In this document: positions 25,411 through 33,576 of the stretch, piece after piece
How positions within the stretch are numbered: the first letter of the stretch is position 1
Layout of the letters: each line of letters begins with the position of its first letter
From: an uncultured Bryobacterales bacterium
Lineage (GTDB): Bacteria > Acidobacteriota > Terriglobia > Bryobacterales > UBA6623
NCBI GenBank assembly: GCA_951813065.1
Contig: CATOTH010000005.1
Span: forward strand, 496,001 to 560,000
Reading direction: 5' to 3'
DNA: 64,000 nucleotides
Position numbers and translations under genes: made by a program
Notes under the pieces: model-generated
What the model was told of the DNA's origin: nothing
Databases searched by the model: none
What the model saw: the letters and a program-made list of their open reading frames with translations, nothing else

Positions 25411-26183
25411 TTCACGAACCCGCGCTCGGAGCTGACGATGAATTCCTGTAACCGAGCCACTTCGGGAACCTCGCCATCGTCCCGCAGGATCTTGTCCAGC
25501 GCCTGGTCCGTATTGAGGCCCGACCTCACAAGGGTCCGGACCGCGTTATGCAAGGCCTGGATCGCCTGCTTCGCGAAACCGCGGCGCTCGAGGCCAACCT
25601 TGTTCACTCCGAAGGTCTTTGCGCCCCTCTCGGTGACGACCACGGAGAACGGGAGCACATCCTGGGTGATCACGCTAAAGCCCCCGATATAGCAATGCTC
25701 GCCGATCCGGCAGAACTGGTGGACCCCGCAGTGGGCGCCAACCACCGCGTAGTCCTCCACCGAGACGTGCCCCCCGAGGGTCGCCGAGTGGGAAAGGATG
25801 CAATGGGAGCCAAGGAGGCAGTCGTGCGCCACGTGGGCATAGGCCTGGAGCAGGTTGTCGTTGCCAATCGCGGTCAGGCTGCCACCGCCCTCCGTACCCC
25901 GGTGGATGGTACAGAACTCCCGCACCTGGTTGCGATCCCCAATCCGGGTCTGGGCTCGCTCGCCGTGATACTTGAGATCCTGGGGCGCGACTCCAACCGT
26001 CGAATAGGGGAAGAACACGTTGTCCTCGCCGATGGTTGTGGGGCCTTCGGCGAAGACATGGGCGAGGAAACGGGTGCCCGCTCCGATTTCGACCTCCGGC
26101 CCGATCACGCAATAGGGCCCGATTTGTGCCTCCTCGTGGATGCGCGCGCCTGGATCAACAATCGCGGCGGGGTGAATCGCCAT
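25407..26183 (-). CDS. lpxA: UDP-N-acetylglucosamine acyltransferase LpxA
   Basis: 258 residues. First step of lipid A synthesis, transferring an R-3-hydroxyacyl chain from ACP to UDP-GlcNAc. The left-handed beta-helix hexapeptide repeats run from residue ~3 to ~190 (I-H-P-x-A-I-V-D-P, I-G-P-Y-C-V-I, and so on). Active-site segment A-H-D-C (H near 123) and the G-G-H-V motif are visible; the C-terminal alpha-helical domain is complete. The start at 26183 overlaps the fabZ stop (TAATG). The longer open frame upstream is only the shadow of fabZ. Gram-negative outer membrane is implied. Confidence 0.95.
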   Translation of the reverse strand: MAIHPAAIVDPGARIHEEAQIGPYCVIGPEVEIGAGTRFLAHVFAEGPTTIGEDNVFFPYSTVGVAPQDLKYHGERAQTRIGDRNQVREFCTIHRGTEGGGSLTAIGNDNLLQAYAHVAHDCLLGSHCILSHSATLGGHVSVEDYAVVGAHCGVHQFCRIGEHCYIGGFSVITQDVLPFSVVVTERGAKTFGVNKVGLERRGFAKQAIQALHNAVRTLVRSGLNTDQALDKILRDDGEVPEVARLQEFIVSSERGFVK

Positions 26184-26626
26184 TACGCATCCGTAGCGGG
26201 CCGGTCGCTGACACTGCACATGAGCACAGCCTCCGCAGCTAACCGATCTCCGACAAGAGCGCGACCTCGCATCTTGATCACAGCGCCCCGCCGGCGAATG
26301 ATGTCGAGCTCGAGCCGCAGCTGATCGCCGGGCGTGACGGGCATCCTGAACCGGCAATCGTCGATCGAGGCGAACAGAACCACCTTGTTCGCGCGATCCG
26401 GAATCGAGCGCAGCGCCAGGACGCCGCCGCACTGGGCCATGGCCTCCACGACCAGAACCCCAGGCATGATGGGATAGTCCGGAAAATGGCCCTGAAAAAA
26501 GGGCTCGTTGGACGTGACGTTCTTTATTCCGACGACACGCTCGTCCGAGATCTCGAGGATCCGGTCCACGAGCAGCATCGGGTAACGATGGGGGAGGATT
26601 TCCCGAATCTGGTCGATTGTGAGCAT
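26183..26626 (-). CDS. fabZ: 3-hydroxyacyl-ACP dehydratase FabZ
   Basis: 147 residues from the ATG at 26626 (a GTG at 26632 is two codons earlier). Dehydrates 3-hydroxyacyl-ACP in fatty-acid elongation. Hot-dog fold with L-P-H-R-Y-P (catalytic histidine), F-F-Q-G-H-F-P, P-G-V-L-V-V-E-A-M-A-Q (catalytic glutamate), G-D-Q-L-R-L-E. First gene of the fabZ-lpxA-lpxI cluster, so it competes with or feeds LpxA for the same hydroxyacyl-ACP pool. Confidence 0.96.
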   Translation of the reverse strand: MLTIDQIREILPHRYPMLLVDRILEISDERVVGIKNVTSNEPFFQGHFPDYPIMPGVLVVEAMAQCGGVLALRSIPDRANKVVLFASIDDCRFRMPVTPGDQLRLELDIIRRRGAVIKMRGRALVGDRLAAEAVLMCSVSDRPATDA

Positions 26627-27008
26627 CGGCACAGCGGCTTGTCAGCTGGGAGGTCGCTGAGCAAGTTAGGCATTATTGCAGATCGGCCCGTTTCGCTTCG
26701 ATCTTGTCCACTGGGTCGATGTCACGCGGGGATTCTGGTTCTGATGTTGCCCCTCTTCAATTCGAGTTGCCGGCGCGACCCCGGTGATGGGCTCTCGGAG
26801 AACTGCCTCCTGGCCGCCAAATGCACGGGTCCGTCCAGAGGATTCTGTCCCTCGGCCAAGAATCCGTGACCTGTGCTCCACCGGTGCTGCGCATGCCTGA
26901 TCGTTGAAGAGTCAACGAAACCGGGAAAGCACCACGGTGCCGCCCCTTCGGCCATTGGGGGCATCGGGCCCGATCGAAGAGAATGGTTGTGCTGGTTAGC
27001 AACGCTTC
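26627..27008. other. intergenic region between fabZ and the toxin-antitoxin-like locus
   Basis: No protein-like frame on either strand. It carries the promoter of the fabZ cluster (an AATAAT-like sequence lies about 40 bases before fabZ) and, further right, the upstream region of the next locus. Confidence 0.35.
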
Positions 27009-27044
27009 AGCAAGACTGCCAGCAAGACTGCCAGCAAAACTGCC
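27009..27044 (+). repeat. three tandem 12-bp repeats upstream of the toxin-antitoxin-like genes
   Basis: AGCAAGACTGCC occurs at 27009-27020 and 27021-27032, and AGCAAAACTGCC at 27033-27044. The array lies 25-60 bases before a TATACT (27069-27074). Spacing of one helical turn suggests a protein-binding array, for example for autoregulation. Confidence 0.5.
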
Positions 27045-27068
27045 CTCGCCTGATTCAACGCCACTTGC

Positions 27069-27074
27069 TATACT
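27069..27074 (+). promoter_or_regulatory. possible -10 box (TATACT) and Shine-Dalgarno of the toxin-antitoxin-like operon
   Basis: TATACT at 27069-27074, then AGGGGAAG at 27081-27088, 6 bases before the ATG at 27095. Here, unlike most genes nearby, a leader with a ribosome-binding site is present. Confidence 0.45.
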
Positions 27075-27094
27075 CTCAGCAGGGGAAGCGAACA

Positions 27095-27787
27095 ATGGGC
27101 GAAAGTCAGTACGACCTGACAATCCCCGAATCCGTCTCGAACGAGGACTTGCAGAAAATCGCGTTGGACTTTGCGCGGGAGGGTGGAGATCTCGTCAGAC
27201 TTCCGAGGATTCTGGGCCTTTCGGAACAGCGCTGGGAAGAGTACATTGGGTGGCTAAGGGCAAGAGGGCAGCCCAAGTTTGCTGACAGACGATACCCGAT
27301 ACTGATCCCCAAGACCAGTCCGACCAACTACATTTCCTTCAATCGCGCCCTCAACCTTCGACAACCGGGAGAACTGACCGGGGATTGGCACTTCGAAACC
27401 AGTTTCTTCGGTTACCCCGAAGGAACTTACTCTCATCTAGCCGGACCGAATGGCCTCGTAGACACAACACCGACCTTGGGGTCCCGTGGGGTGCGCGACA
27501 TGGGCCGTCGAATCGCGGGCTACGGCATCAAGGCGTACGACGGACCGGTGTGGGTTGCAAACCACTACCGCGCGATCGCTGACAAGGCAATGCACCTGCT
27601 TCAAGGGCGGTGCTCGGCGGAGGTCCTGCCAGCCTGCCAGATCAACGACTGGATGTGGTCGCAGGAGGACATCGACGTTTTGGTAGAAGAATACCTGACG
27701 CCACTACGCGCACAGATCCAGGGGCCGCGGAGAGCGGCATTCGACCAATGGCTGCCGACAGTCGTTTACGGCGCGACGTACGACTAA
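27095..27787 (+). CDS. hypothetical protein, putative antitoxin partner of AbiEii-like gene
   Basis: 230 residues from the ATG at 27095, supported by AGGGGAAG just upstream; the frame remains open to 26873 but that part is unlike a protein. I do not recognise the family. Visible: a helical N-terminus with possible helix-turn-helix (D-L-V-R-L-P-R-I-L-G-L-S-E-Q-R-W-E-E), then a mixed alpha/beta region with T-S-P-T-N-Y-I-S-F-N, G-T-Y-S-H-L and acidic C-terminal helices. It overlaps the AbiEii-type toxin gene by 40 bases (27748-27787), the arrangement of toxin-antitoxin pairs. It is not clearly AbiEi, so it may be a different antitoxin or a regulatory partner. Upstream tandem repeats may be its operator. 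Confidence 0.5.
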   Translation: MGESQYDLTIPESVSNEDLQKIALDFAREGGDLVRLPRILGLSEQRWEEYIGWLRARGQPKFADRRYPILIPKTSPTNYISFNRALNLRQPGELTGDWHFETSFFGYPEGTYSHLAGPNGLVDTTPTLGSRGVRDMGRRIAGYGIKAYDGPVWVANHYRAIADKAMHLLQGRCSAEVLPACQINDWMWSQEDIDVLVEEYLTPLRAQIQGPRRAAFDQWLPTVVYGATYD

Positions 27788-28494
27788 CTCCGAGCCAAGC
27801 GCTTCATGAGCGCTTGATGAAGGCCGTCTTGGATCGCGTTCGCGATCTGGATCTGGTCCTGAAAGGAGGTAGCGCGCTCGCGTTCACTCGCAGCCTGAAC
27901 CACCATTCGACCGACCTTGACTTCGATGCGACTCGAGCAGTTTCTCAGTAAGGGATACGATCAGCCGTGCCGGACGAGCTTTGGGGATAGACCTCGGGCC
28001 GGTGAAGCGGAGGAATTGGCCCAACCGTCGACGTTTCACCGCGCCCTATCGAAGTCCGTTCGATGTAGAGGAAATGACCATCAAGGTTGACGTCCGGTTT
28101 CGGCCTATCCTCAGATCCAAGGATATTGAAGTCGTAGATGGTATCCGGACCTACAAGATTGCGGCGATCTTTGATCAGAAGTTTGCCGCGACGAAGAGTA
28201 GGATCGAGCCTCGTGACCTCTTCGACCTCGCCTTCGTCTTGGATTCCTACGGCGACAGGCTGAGTGACTCCCAGATTCGACGTGCGCATGCGTTTGCTGA
28301 GAACACGGACGCGCTGGAGCGTCGTTACAAGAATCAATTTGAGCTGGATGAGGTGCTCAAGGACGTGTCGGCTGTACACGAGGTCGTGGTTAGGCTCCGT
28401 CATGCAACAGCGGCACAGCGGGATCGAAGGTGGCCGCGAGTTCAAGAACAACGCATCCCGATTCCGACGCGAGTATTCGGCAGAGTCCTGGTGA
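27748..28494 (+). pseudogene. AbiEii/AbiGii-type nucleotidyltransferase toxin gene, frameshifted
   Basis: The ATG at 27748 opens a frame with L-K-G-G-S-A-L-A-F (residues 39-47) and S-T-D-L-D-F-D, the GGS and DxD-type motifs of AbiEii nucleotidyltransferases, ending in TAA at 27949. The similarity resumes in another frame from about 27945 (D-T-I-S-R-A-G-R-A-L-G-I-D-L, then I-K-V-D-V-R-F-R-P and R-D-L-F-D-L-A-F-V-L-D) to about 28390. The last piece (R-E-F-K-N-N-A-S-R-F-R-R-E-Y-S) seems to be back in the first frame, ending at 28494. Two compensating single-base changes would restore one gene of ~249 residues. Either sequencing errors or a disabled toxin; the first shift is clear, the second is less sure. 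Confidence 0.65.
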
Positions 28495-28964
28495 TCCAGA
28501 ATCGTGCGCGCCTGGTGGCGGCCAGCGAGTCCGGGCAGCACGTTCACGAGGCAGGCGACTATCGGGGCTATGTGCATTCGCTTCGGGGTGCAATTCCAAG
28601 ACGCGCTCGTGAAAGGGATGTGGATCGCGACTGGTCGATTTCACGTTGATGCCCAGCATGTGCAGATCTTGTCGTTTGGGACTGCTGAGGTCGCCCAATT
28701 TCTGCGGCTCTACCGTCGCTGCCATGTTCGTCCATCGAATGAGACTGCTGGGATCTGAGGGGCGCCTTGCCTCTCGACCGCGCGCTTCTGAGGATGGCCG
28801 AACACAACCGGCACTGTGGCGTTAGACCCATGCTTGCAGCAGCATGCAGGAACGGCCCAAGTAGGTGCTTGGCGAAGACCTCAACCGCCCAGCCGCCAAT
28901 CCCCTGTCATAGCAGCCCATGTGGCGCCAATCAATGGGACACAAACCCCTCGACATCCTGCCAC
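28495..28964. other. region without recognised genes
   Basis: A plus-strand open frame to 28758 (M-W-I-A-T-G-R-F-H-V-D-A-Q-H-V-Q-I-L-S-F-G region at 28618-28680) reads somewhat like protein but has no recognisable family or ribosome site. It may be a gene remnant. Confidence 0.25.
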
Positions 28965-29963
28965 TCACCGCACGGCCCGCACCTGCACGAAATTCACAGC
29001 CGCCGAATGCGCCTGTGCCAATGCCGTGGCGAGAGCCCCTCCGAGCCCATGTTCCGCGCCCTCAAAGGTCATCAGTTCATGCCGGACACCGTGCTTGAGT
29101 AACTGCTGCTGCATCAGAACCGACTGCTCGTACGGCACGTCTGTGTCGACCGTGCCGTGCACCAGCAGGGTCGGCGGATAGTCCGGTGTCACGTTTAGCG
29201 CCGGCATGTAGGGCGCGAACCGCTCCGCTTCGTTGTGGGGGTCCCAGCCCGATACTTCCCGCGGCCAGATTCCATGCTGCCGGCAGTGCTGGTAAAAGGC
29301 TCCCCCGTTGCCTGGGCGGTCCGAAGCGTTCGAGATTGGCGGCCCACTGACTTGGCCAAGCGCCTCCTCCCGGGTCATGACGACCCGGTGGTGGCGCTCG
29401 TGGGGGCTCGGAGTGGAGTACCAAGGACCGATCAAGTCGCCATAGCCCCAGAAGGACACCAGCGCTAGAGGCCGAGGTTCAACCCGATAGCCCGTGGCAA
29501 GCGTCAGGTAGCCTCCCGCCGAGGAGCCCAAGACCACGACGCGCTCCGGATCGGCCCGAAACAGGGCAGGACCCTGATTGCGGATCCAATCGAAGGCGTC
29601 CTCGACATCCTCGAGAATCGCCGGCAGTTTCGTTTCGGGAGCAAGCCGATAGTCGATCGAGACGACCGCAAATCCTGCCTGAAGCAGTTGGTCCCTCAGT
29701 CGCGGAGGGACGCTCTCGCGCCTGCCCATGATCAGCGCGCCGCCGTGGATCCAGACGGCCACGGGACGTATGGGCCCGTCCCCGCCGTTATACACGTCAG
29801 CACGGATCTCGAGGTCGGCAACCTGCTTGTAGACGTATGTTCTCGGGGAGGCATCCTCCGCAGGCGGATTGCAAGCCGAAACCGCGCCGAGAATCGCCAT
29901 TCCAAGCAGCAGTTCGGGGCGCCAGACGCCTCCTCGGTGGCGAGTGTGGGAACTGTGGAGCAT
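28965..29963 (-). CDS. alpha/beta-hydrolase lipoprotein (carboxylesterase-like)
   Basis: 332 residues. The leader ends in a lipobox-like A-V-S-A-C (C31), suggesting an outer- or inner-membrane lipoprotein. Hormone-sensitive-lipase-like fold: oxyanion-hole I-H-G-G-A-L, I-D-Y-R-L-A-P-E, nucleophile elbow G-S-S-A-G-G-Y, V-H-G-T-V-D-T-D-V-P acid and E-H-G-L-G histidine. It resembles sugar-ester or aryl esterases. Upstream on the minus strand is TAGAAT at 29973-29978, 9 bases before the ATG, with no ribosome-binding sequence: another leaderless-type start. Confidence 0.85.
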   Translation of the reverse strand: MLHSSHTRHRGGVWRPELLLGMAILGAVSACNPPAEDASPRTYVYKQVADLEIRADVYNGGDGPIRPVAVWIHGGALIMGRRESVPPRLRDQLLQAGFAVVSIDYRLAPETKLPAILEDVEDAFDWIRNQGPALFRADPERVVVLGSSAGGYLTLATGYRVEPRPLALVSFWGYGDLIGPWYSTPSPHERHHRVVMTREEALGQVSGPPISNASDRPGNGGAFYQHCRQHGIWPREVSGWDPHNEAERFAPYMPALNVTPDYPPTLLVHGTVDTDVPYEQSVLMQQQLLKHGVRHELMTFEGAEHGLGGALATALAQAHSAAVNFVQVRAVR

Positions 29964-29972
29964 GACACTGAG

Positions 29973-29978
29973 ATTCTA
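29973..29978 (-). promoter_or_regulatory. -10 box immediately before the lipoprotein hydrolase gene
   Basis: TAGAAT on the minus strand ends 9 bases before the ATG at 29963. Confidence 0.4.
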
Positions 29979-30022
29979 CGATAGGGGCCGATCGAGGACA
30001 GGTACGCACGCACACCCGCATC

Positions 30023-30193
30023 ATGTGTCCGAAGATTCGCAAGGAAGCGACGGAGAAGCCAATGGTCGCGCGGCCTGGCGGGATCGCCAAGGGAGAATCC
30101 GCGCTCCGCGAAGTCGCACAGGGCCTGCACTCGACAGTGTCGCCATCGGTCGAAGTAACCAGTTGGATCAAGCTCTTCGTGCACGAGGCGTGA
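30023..30193 (+). CDS. possible small protein, 56 residues
   Basis: ATG at 30023, TGA at 30191-30193, GC-rich third positions (about three-quarters by hand count). Sequence starts C-P-K-I-R-K-E-A-T-E-K-P-M and ends W-I-K-L-F-V-H-E-A. No family recognised and no ribosome site seen; this gap could equally be non-coding. Confidence 0.2.
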   Translation: MCPKIRKEATEKPMVARPGGIAKGESALREVAQGLHSTVSPSVEVTSWIKLFVHEA

Positions 30194-30231
30194 GGACGGT
30201 TTTTTCCGATCCGGTACAGGGTTGATTGCCC

Positions 30232-30237
30232 TATGAT
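30232..30237 (+). promoter_or_regulatory. -10 box immediately before the CehA-like gene
   Basis: TATGAT ends 8 bases before the ATG at 30246. Confidence 0.4.
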
Positions 30238-30245
30238 TGACAGCA

Positions 30246-31874
30246 ATGGGTACGTCCGAGGCGCCCGCGACCCCCAGCTTCGCGCTCTGGCTTCCCACAA
30301 CCCTATTGCTCTGCAGCAGTTGCTGGGCGGGCCAGTTGCAAGGTGTGATCGTTGACAGCCGGGACGGCTCGCCGATCGCCGCGCGCCTCTACATCGAGGA
30401 CGGCCGGGGCGAGTCGTTCTTTGCGCAGTCCGCGCATCCGGCCGGGTCCGCCGTCACCTACAGCAAGCGACGTTCAGCCGACAGCGTGGAGATTCACACG
30501 ACACTCTCGGCTCATCCGTTCCTGGCCGAACTCCCGCATGGCTCGTACACGATCACGGCCGAGCGAGGCAAGGAGTACCTGCCGAGCACACGGGAGGTGC
30601 TTGTCGAGGAAGGGTCGACCGAGATCAAGATCGAACTGCGTCGCTGGGTGAGGATGGCCGAGCACGGCTGGTACTCCGGCGAGACGCACGTTCACCGCAG
30701 CATGGATGAGTTGCCCAACCTGCTGATGGCAGAAGACCTGAACGTCGCCCTGCCCCTCACGTACTGGGTGACAGCCGCTGGCACTCCGCCGGGTCAAGGC
30801 GACAAGAATTCGCCTCCCGCGCAGCCTCGGGTACTCGAGGTCGACCCGCTCCACGTGATCTATCCGATGAACACCGAGTACGAAATCTTCACGGTCGGGG
30901 GCGAGCGTCACACGCTCGGCGCCGTCTTCGCACTCAACCACCGCAGCGTCCTGGACCGCGGGGCGCCCCCGGTGGCACCGATCGCCGATCAGGTGCACGG
31001 AGAGGGAGGACTGCTGGAGCTCGACAAGCACAATTGGCCATGGTCAATGATGCTGGTCCCCGTCATGGACGTGGACCTGTACGAGCTCACCAACAATCAC
31101 ATCTGGCAGGCGCCGTTCTACTTCCGCGAGTTTGGCGAGGAGCCCGCAGACTACATGAACGTCGACCGTACCGACAACGGACTCACGGAAGAGGGCTGGA
31201 TCGACTTCACTTTCCAGAACTACTACCTGCTGCTCAATTGCGGCTTCCGGTTGCGGCCCACTGCCGGAACCGCTTCGGGCGTTCATCCCGTGCCGCTGGG
31301 TTTCGGACGGGTATACGTCCACCTGGGCGCGAAGTTCTCGTACGACGGGTGGATCGAGGGGCTCAACGATGGGCGGAGCTTCGTCACGACAGGACCGATG
31401 CTCGACGTCCGGGTCAACGGCAGGCTGTCGGGACGTCCGTTCCAACAGCGGCAAGGCGAAGACGGAACCTACCGTCTGTCGGGCTGGATTCGCAGCGCCC
31501 GGCCGCTCGCCAGGATTGAGGTCGTCGCCGCCGGATCGGTGATCCACCGGTTCACACCGGAGAACCGCATCGACTCCGCCGGAGGCTATCTCAATGCGAT
31601 CGAGCAGCAGTTCTCCTTCGGCTCCTCGACCTGGCTCGCCGTGCGCTGCTACGAGCGGACCGAGGAAGGCCGGCTGCGCTTTGCTCACAGCGCGCCGTTC
31701 CACATCGACGTGGCTGGCATACCGCTTCGACCGGGGCGCGAGGAGGTCGACTACCTGCTGAGCCGAGTGCAGTCCGAACTCGAACGACACCGAGGCGTGC
31801 TGCCCGAGTCGGCAATCGCGGAGTACGAGCATGCGTTGGAGGTGTACCGCAACCTGGAAGTTGCCCCGCAATAG
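30246..31874 (+). CDS. CehA/McbA-family metallohydrolase, secreted
   Basis: 542 residues from the ATG at 30246; the TTG at 30237 overlaps the -10 box and is unlikely. Signal peptide in residues ~10-28 (L-L-L-C-S-S-C-W-A-G). An N-terminal carboxypeptidase-regulatory-like beta domain (V-I-V-D-S-R-D-G-S-P-I-A-A-R-L) is followed by the PHP-like domain beginning G-W-Y-S-G-E-T-H-V-H (H-x-H near 146-148), with L-L-E-L-D-K-H-N and later G-T-A-S-G-V-H and S-F-V-T-T-G-P. CehA and McbA hydrolyse carbaryl; natural substrates of most relatives are unknown. Similar in the C-terminal part to the protein encoded at 39471-41972 (R-L-R-P-T-A-G-T, Y-V-H-L-G, G-R-S-F-V-T-T-G-P). Confidence 0.78.
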   Translation: MGTSEAPATPSFALWLPTTLLLCSSCWAGQLQGVIVDSRDGSPIAARLYIEDGRGESFFAQSAHPAGSAVTYSKRRSADSVEIHTTLSAHPFLAELPHGSYTITAERGKEYLPSTREVLVEEGSTEIKIELRRWVRMAEHGWYSGETHVHRSMDELPNLLMAEDLNVALPLTYWVTAAGTPPGQGDKNSPPAQPRVLEVDPLHVIYPMNTEYEIFTVGGERHTLGAVFALNHRSVLDRGAPPVAPIADQVHGEGGLLELDKHNWPWSMMLVPVMDVDLYELTNNHIWQAPFYFREFGEEPADYMNVDRTDNGLTEEGWIDFTFQNYYLLLNCGFRLRPTAGTASGVHPVPLGFGRVYVHLGAKFSYDGWIEGLNDGRSFVTTGPMLDVRVNGRLSGRPFQQRQGEDGTYRLSGWIRSARPLARIEVVAAGSVIHRFTPENRIDSAGGYLNAIEQQFSFGSSTWLAVRCYERTEEGRLRFAHSAPFHIDVAGIPLRPGREEVDYLLSRVQSELERHRGVLPESAIAEYEHALEVYRNLEVAPQ

Positions 31875-32061
31875 GGCGCCTCATCCGGATTGTTCCGGCG
31901 GGGCGACACCGAGAACGGGAGTGGATGCCCTACCGCGGAATGAGCACGGAGGGGCCGGCTCGAGCATCTGGGCCTCAGCAGATGCCGCTCGCAGTTAACC
32001 CTTCGCCAGTCCCAGGTTGTCCTGTTGTGGAACCCCGCGCCAGTCTGGATCACCGGCACGC
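31875..32061. other. intergenic region between convergent genes
   Basis: No gene or clear terminator hairpin with a T-run is seen. Confidence 0.3.
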
Positions 32062-33396
32062 CTACGGGCGAGTTCCTGCACTCTTTTCCAGGTGCGCGAG
32101 ATCAAAGCGGTAGAACGTGATCTCCCCGTACCTGGCACCCGCCTCTGTTGCGGTTTCTGCCACGAGGCCGATGGTGCCGTCGGAAAGGCGCTGAATCACC
32201 GAGTAGGCCGCAAACCCTCGATTGAACGTGACGGGATTGACGAATGTCTTCCCTTCGTCATAACTGGTCCAGACCGTGATGTTGTTGCGGTCAAGACCAC
32301 TCTCTCCGCTTGGTCCCGAGAACAGGATTCGATCGCGGTCGTCCCCGGCTCGCACAGCCGAGTAGCGGACCATTGAACCGTCAACCGCCGTGATCGGGAT
32401 GTTGTCTGGCCGATCCGGCCCCCAGCTGACCCCGCCATCGGTGCTGATATGCCGGCGGCGAACGTCGCCGCTGTTCTGGCGGGCATCGAGCAACACCGAA
32501 CCGTCGGCTAACTCGACGACCTCGTCCTCGTTGGCTTCGGGACCTGCGGTGACGTTGCCGACCTGCCAACTCGCGCCGTGGTCGTCGGAGTAGTAGACAA
32601 ACGGCCTCACGGTAGCCGGCCCGTCGGGCGTCTCCGAGCCGCCACGCTTGGCCGGAATGATCAGGCGGCCGTTCCTGCCGCCATCGGGATCCTGCCAGCG
32701 CAGTTGGATGCCGCTCCCAGGCCCCGGCTCCGCCTGCCGCCAATACAGGCCGTCCCCGGTCTCGTCGGGCTCGTCTGGATACACAACCTGCTCGCGGTCC
32801 GACCACGTCTTGCCGTGGTCCGCGCTCGAGCGAACCCAAACCACCTGGTTTCCTTCGCCGGAGTCCGGGTCCTGCCCGTAAGCCACCGTGCTCGGCCCCA
32901 CGTCGGGCCACTGGCCGTAGAACAGGAACACGACACCGGTCGTCTCATCGAGGACGGGCGTCGGGTCGGCGAAATCGAGCAGGCCGCCGTCCGGGCGAAA
33001 TCCGGATTCGATGACGACCAGCGGCTCCCAGGTATTGCCCTGATCGACGCTCCGCCGCATGACCAGGTCGATCGGTGCGTTCTCGTCGCGACGCGGGTCG
33101 CTGCCGTCTCCTCGACGGCCCTCGGCAAACAGCAGGATGGAACCGTCCTGCGCGACGATCATTCCGGGAATGCGAAACGTATGATACCGGTCCCGTTCCG
33201 TGACGTAGTCCCCCTTGACCGAGACGAAGGGGCGAGAGACCGAAGGGATCTTGGCGGATGGATTCGAACACGCAGACCCGCTCGACAGCACAGCCACGAC
33301 AATGCCGTGACAGAGGCATCTCTTTGGCCGCCACAAGCAACCCTGCCGTCCAATGGCTTCGCTCTTGGCCATGAAATCGCTCGCCCGGAGGGACAA
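32062..33396 (-). CDS. exo-alpha-sialidase (GH33-like) lipoprotein
   Basis: 444 residues. The leader ends in S-S-G-S-A-C (lipobox-like). The six-bladed sialidase propeller has the F-R-I-P arginine motif (residue ~73) and several Asp-boxes: S-V-D-Q-G-N-T-W, S-A-D-H-G-K-T-W, S-D-D-H-G-A-S-W, S-T-D-G-G-V-S-W and S-Y-D-E-G-K-T-F. A glutamate and tyrosine near the end fit the catalytic pair but are not assigned with certainty. It would remove terminal sialic acids (or similar sugars) from glycans at the cell surface. Divergent from the beta-propeller/PHP gene. Confidence 0.88.
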   Translation of the reverse strand: MSLRASDFMAKSEAIGRQGCLWRPKRCLCHGIVVAVLSSGSACSNPSAKIPSVSRPFVSVKGDYVTERDRYHTFRIPGMIVAQDGSILLFAEGRRGDGSDPRRDENAPIDLVMRRSVDQGNTWEPLVVIESGFRPDGGLLDFADPTPVLDETTGVVFLFYGQWPDVGPSTVAYGQDPDSGEGNQVVWVRSSADHGKTWSDREQVVYPDEPDETGDGLYWRQAEPGPGSGIQLRWQDPDGGRNGRLIIPAKRGGSETPDGPATVRPFVYYSDDHGASWQVGNVTAGPEANEDEVVELADGSVLLDARQNSGDVRRRHISTDGGVSWGPDRPDNIPITAVDGSMVRYSAVRAGDDRDRILFSGPSGESGLDRNNITVWTSYDEGKTFVNPVTFNRGFAAYSVIQRLSDGTIGLVAETATEAGARYGEITFYRFDLAHLEKSAGTRP

Positions 33397-33560
33397 GATC
33401 CTTGCGCACAGCTTACAGTACGGCCCGCCGGACTCTCATCGACCATTCAGTCTTCGTGTTTCCCACGGGCAGCGAGTGATGGTCGGCTTCAGACCGCCAT
33501 AGCCCGTAAGAACGGGGCCGATCTTGCCTTGTTCAGCCCCAAGTCCATTGCCAAGTTTCC

Positions 33561-33566
33561 TATACT
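33561..33566 (+). promoter_or_regulatory. -10 box before the beta-propeller/PHP gene
   Basis: TATACT ends 10 bases before the ATG at 33577. Confidence 0.4.
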
Positions 33567-33576
33567 TGCAATCGCC

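Noticed and set aside
27009..27044. CRISPR-like array
   Set aside because: Only three contiguous 12-base repeats with no spacers.
28390..28725. 111-residue minus-strand open frame next to the AbiEii remnant
   Set aside because: No domain, and it overlaps the end of the toxin gene antisense.
32578..33576. N-terminal 333-codon extension of the beta-propeller/PHP gene
   Set aside because: Antisense to the sialidase gene; the start at 33577 gives a clean signal peptide and a -10 box.
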